Source: a bacterium
GTDB taxonomy: Bacteria > Planctomycetota > Planctomycetia > Gemmatales > Gemmataceae
NCBI GenBank assembly: GCA_017308215.1
Contig: JAFKFQ010000387.1
Span: 1 to 33,645 of the forward strand
Direction: 5' to 3'
DNA length: 33,645 bases
Shown piece by piece: positions 31,573 through 33,645 of this stretch. The first letter of the stretch is position 1, and every line of letters starts with the position of its first letter. A program made the translations under genes and the position numbers. Under the pieces are notes generated by a model. The model did not search any database and was not told the origin of the DNA. It was given only the letters and a program-made list of their open reading frames with translations.

Positions 31573-32545
31573 AAACCTCGCCCGCTGGTAGCGTCTTCCC
31601 CTTTGCCGCTAACAGCCGCGCCAGGTGGTCGGCCGACAGGCGGGGGTCGTCGGTGAGTACGCCGCCGAGTTCGGTCAGCACGAACCCTTCCAGGTCGTCG
31701 CCGATCCAGCCGTCCGCGACCAGCCGTCCGCCGATCTGCTCCAGCGCCCGGTCGCGGAGCTTGTCGGTGCGGCGCGAGATACTCCCCTCGTGCAGCCCGA
31801 GCAGCGCCGCCGCGTCGCGCTGACTCATCCGGTACCGCCAGCGCAGCCCGAGCAGCAGGCGCTCGTCGTCGGTCGTGGTGTCGAGCCAGTCGCGGGCGGC
31901 GTGGACGAACGTCTCGTGCCAGCGCGCCTCCGCAGTCGGGCGCGGGGTGTCGAACGGCAGGGCGATCTCGTCGTCCGGCAGCGCCACCACCCCGGACTGC
32001 CGCCGCAGCTGCGACAGGTGCCAGTTCTGGAACACCCGGATGAGCCACGGGGCGAGCGGCCGCTGGCCGTCGTAGCGGGCGAGGATCGGCAGCGCGTCCG
32101 CCCCCTCCGCGGCGATCAGGTTGCTCCAGAACTCCGTCACCGCCGTGTCCTGCTTCTCCTCGTCGCGCGGGTACAGCCGCACCGCCCGCGCCCGCAGCGC
32201 GTCCACCAGCAGGCAGTCGCTCCGGCCGGTGCGGGCCGCGAAGAGTAGCTCCCACGCCGCCCGCTGGCCGGTCAGGCAGCCGACGCACACGGCCCAGTCG
32301 GTCGCGTACAGCCCTTCGAGGTAGCCGGCGCGGGTGGCCCCGGGCGCCTTCGGGAAGTAGAGGCGGAAGGTGCGGTCGAGGTGGCGGAGGAAGTCGGGTT
32401 CGGCGAGCCGCACCGCCGGCACCTGGAGGCGGCACAGGTGGAGGACCACGCGCGCCCGGGCGAGGTCGGCCGCGGCGGGGGCCGGTGGCTCGGGTACGGG
32501 AGCGGACACGCGGGGCTCCGGGCGGGCCATCGTGGCGGTCGTCAT
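31568..32545 (-). CDS. Atypical sigma-70-like factor with N- and C-terminal extensions
   Basis: A 325-residue protein. A proline-rich start leads to ~90 residues of unassigned sequence. Region 2 then spans ~92-182 (AAWELLFAARTGRSDCLLVDALRARAVRLYP and LPILARYDGQRPLAPWLIRVFQNWHLSQLRRQSG), and region 4 spans ~225-275 (DDERLLLGLRWRYRMSQRDAAALLGLHEGSISRRTDKLRDRAL), followed by a ~50-residue tail that may be regulatory. This resembles sigma-like factors common in Gemmataceae. I use the ATG at 32545, with GGAG seven bases upstream; 32566 and 32530 are alternatives. The Shine-Dalgarno sits in a hairpin (32553-32572). It converges on the ECF/anti-sigma operon. Confidence 0.85.
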   Translation of the reverse strand: MTTATMARPEPRVSAPVPEPPAPAAADLARARVVLHLCRLQVPAVRLAEPDFLRHLDRTFRLYFPKAPGATRAGYLEGLYATDWAVCVGCLTGQRAAWELLFAARTGRSDCLLVDALRARAVRLYPRDEEKQDTAVTEFWSNLIAAEGADALPILARYDGQRPLAPWLIRVFQNWHLSQLRRQSGVVALPDDEIALPFDTPRPTAEARWHETFVHAARDWLDTTTDDERLLLGLRWRYRMSQRDAAALLGLHEGSISRRTDKLRDRALEQIGGRLVADGWIGDDLEGFVLTELGGVLTDDPRLSADHLARLLAAKGKTLPAGEVS

Positions 32546-32552
32546 CGCGGGG

Positions 32553-32572
32553 CTCCGGGGCGACACCCGGAG
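32553..32572 (-). promoter_or_regulatory. Leader hairpin covering the sigma gene's Shine-Dalgarno
   Basis: On the minus strand CTCCGGG, a six-base loop and CCCGGAG form seven pairs, ending seven bases before the ATG at 32545. The GGAG of the 3' arm is the only ribosome site for this gene, so the stem would hide it. It could make translation sensitive to temperature, a bound protein or a ligand. Confidence 0.5.
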
Positions 32573-32621
32573 ATACCCCCCGCGGGGCGGGAACCTGTCA
32601 GCGCGAGGCGACGGGTGGCGG

Positions 32622-33645
32622 TCACGGCGGGCTGAACAGCAGTACCTGGAGGTTCGACCCCGGCAGCCGCTCGTGCTCGACCACCGGCGACGGGTTCTGG
32701 CCCATCCCCAGCGGGGTCATCTTCCGCCGCGCCGTCCACCCCAGTTTATGGAGCCCCCGCGACCGGAAGAACTCCACCGCCACCTCCGCCTGCTTCCGCG
32801 TCATTTCCAACGCCGACGCCGGCGTCTGGTCCGGGTCGGCCGGCTCGCTGTACGCGACCACCACCACCTCGGCCCGCGGGTCGGAGTACCCGGCCACCCA
32901 GTCGGCGGCGCCGTTCAGCAGGTCCACGCCCATCGGGCTGAGGATCGCCGACTTGGCCTGGAACACCGCCCCGGCCGGGATCACCTTCCGCTCCCGCCGC
33001 ATCGACGGGCGGACCAGGAGCCCCGCCGCGTCCTCGACGTAGGAGCGGATCACCGGCATCTTGCTGATCGCGTCCGTCCCCTGCTTCACCGAGCGGAGGG
33101 TGTCGCGGCCGTCGGCGACGAACCCCTTCAGGCTCGCCACCTCGCCCTGCATCGACCCGACCGTCGTGTCCACCCGGCGGACCGCGGCGCGGGCGTCGGC
33201 GGTCAACCCCTTCAGGTCGTGGTACAGGTCGTCATCTTTGACGAGCTTGTTGAACGTGCCGTCGCTGTCGCGCACGTCCTTGAGCAACCCCCGCGCCTCG
33301 GCGGACGTGGCCCGCACGTCGGCGGCCAGCGCCTTGACCTCGGCCGCGACCGCCCGCGCCTCGGCGACCGCCTGATCCAGTCCGGCGGGCGGCAGCCCCT
33401 TGAGGCGCCCGGCGGCGAGCGGGCCGGCGCCGGGGTGGCCGGGGTCGATGGCCACGACCTTCGCCCCGAACACGCCGCCGGACAGGACGCGCGCCGCGGC
33501 GTCACCGTACAGGCGGTCTGCCAGTTCCTTCTTCACGCGCAGGCGCACCGTGACCTCGGCCCCCGGGCCGTCGTGGTCCGGGTACTCGACCGCGACCACC
33601 TCGCCGGCATCGACCCCGCGGACGCGGACCGGCATCCCGGGGCCG
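32622..33645 (-). CDS. MCE/MlaD-family protein with OmpA-like C-terminus (N-terminus outside window)
   Basis: At least 341 residues, cut by the right edge. The visible part starts inside the MCE domain: PVRVRGVDAGEVVAVEYP, then EVTVRLRVKKELADRLYGDAAARVLSGGVFGAKVVAIDPG. A long helical region follows (~AVAEARAVAAEVKALAADVRAT to ~SVKQGTDAISKM), as in MlaD-like lipid-transport tunnels. From ~residue 215 a compact domain (VFQAKSAILSPMGVDLLNGAADWVAGYSDPRAEVVVVAYSEPAD...TRKQAEVAVEFFRSRG) resembles OmpA/MotB peptidoglycan-binding domains. The ATG at 33635 is inside the MCE motif and is not the true start. It probably anchors a lipid-transfer bridge to the wall or outer membrane. An MlaE/MlaF-type permease and ATPase may lie beyond the edge. 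Confidence 0.8.
   Translation of the reverse strand, partial: GPGMPVRVRGVDAGEVVAVEYPDHDGPGAEVTVRLRVKKELADRLYGDAAARVLSGGVFGAKVVAIDPGHPGAGPLAAGRLKGLPPAGLDQAVAEARAVAAEVKALAADVRATSAEARGLLKDVRDSDGTFNKLVKDDDLYHDLKGLTADARAAVRRVDTTVGSMQGEVASLKGFVADGRDTLRSVKQGTDAISKMPVIRSYVEDAAGLLVRPSMRRERKVIPAGAVFQAKSAILSPMGVDLLNGAADWVAGYSDPRAEVVVVAYSEPADPDQTPASALEMTRKQAEVAVEFFRSRGLHKLGWTARRKMTPLGMGQNPSPVVEHERLPGSNLQVLLFSPP

Overview
The window is about 70% GC and encodes families typical of the Planctomycetes, most likely family Gemmataceae (Gemmata/Urbifossiella-like; genus not settled). Markers are a paired DUF1592-type cytochrome and DUF1552 gene, two TIGR03067 secreted proteins, a secreted sulfatase, a ceramidase-like secreted protein, a DUF3500 Tat-type protein, two Uma2-family proteins, a pilin-like anti-sigma factor and many short intergenic inverted repeats. 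No rRNA, tRNA, CRISPR array, transposase or phage gene was found. I call 29 genes; one is cut by the right edge and one carries an apparent frameshift. No gene-free stretch exceeds 300 bases. The largest gaps (1-240, 8130-8328, 28450-28692, 29698-29910) hold leaders or repeats.

Layout. 241-1473 (+) is a TIGR00300/ArgZ-C-type ornithine cyclodeaminase. Seven genes then run on the minus strand from 8129 down to 1456: Uma2, circularly permuted ATP-grasp, PsbP/DcrB-like, sulfatase, SEC-C/HEAT-like, Uma2, VTT membrane protein. 8329-12706 (+) holds a lone receiver and the cytochrome/DUF1552 pair. 12820-14241 (-) is ceramidase-like. 14359-15254 (+) are two TIGR03067 paralogues. 15275-17113 (-) is Hsp70-like. 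17237-19618 (+) is a fused membrane/spermidine-synthase-like protein, facing a duplicated LolA-like secreted protein (-). A methyltransferase and a second VTT protein (+) face a COG2509-type FAD protein (-). Then come a frameshifted M60 metallopeptidase (+), an orphan receiver with a 102-residue unknown protein (-), DUF3500 (-) and a YhaM-like HD exonuclease (-).

The right end is regulatory. An ECF sigma factor overlaps by 4 bases a membrane anti-sigma factor whose outer domain looks like a DUF1559 pseudopilin. Facing them is a second, atypical sigma factor whose Shine-Dalgarno lies in a hairpin. Last is an MCE (MlaD-like) protein with an OmpA-like tail.

The most unusual material is between the genes. 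Several inverted-repeat families occupy the spacers, and in at least four places the stop codon of a flanking gene lies inside a repeat arm or terminator hairpin. I did not find a clearly new multi-gene system. The best leads are the repeat-embedded stop codons, the pilin-like anti-sigma pair, the sigma-factor leader hairpin and the M60 frameshift.
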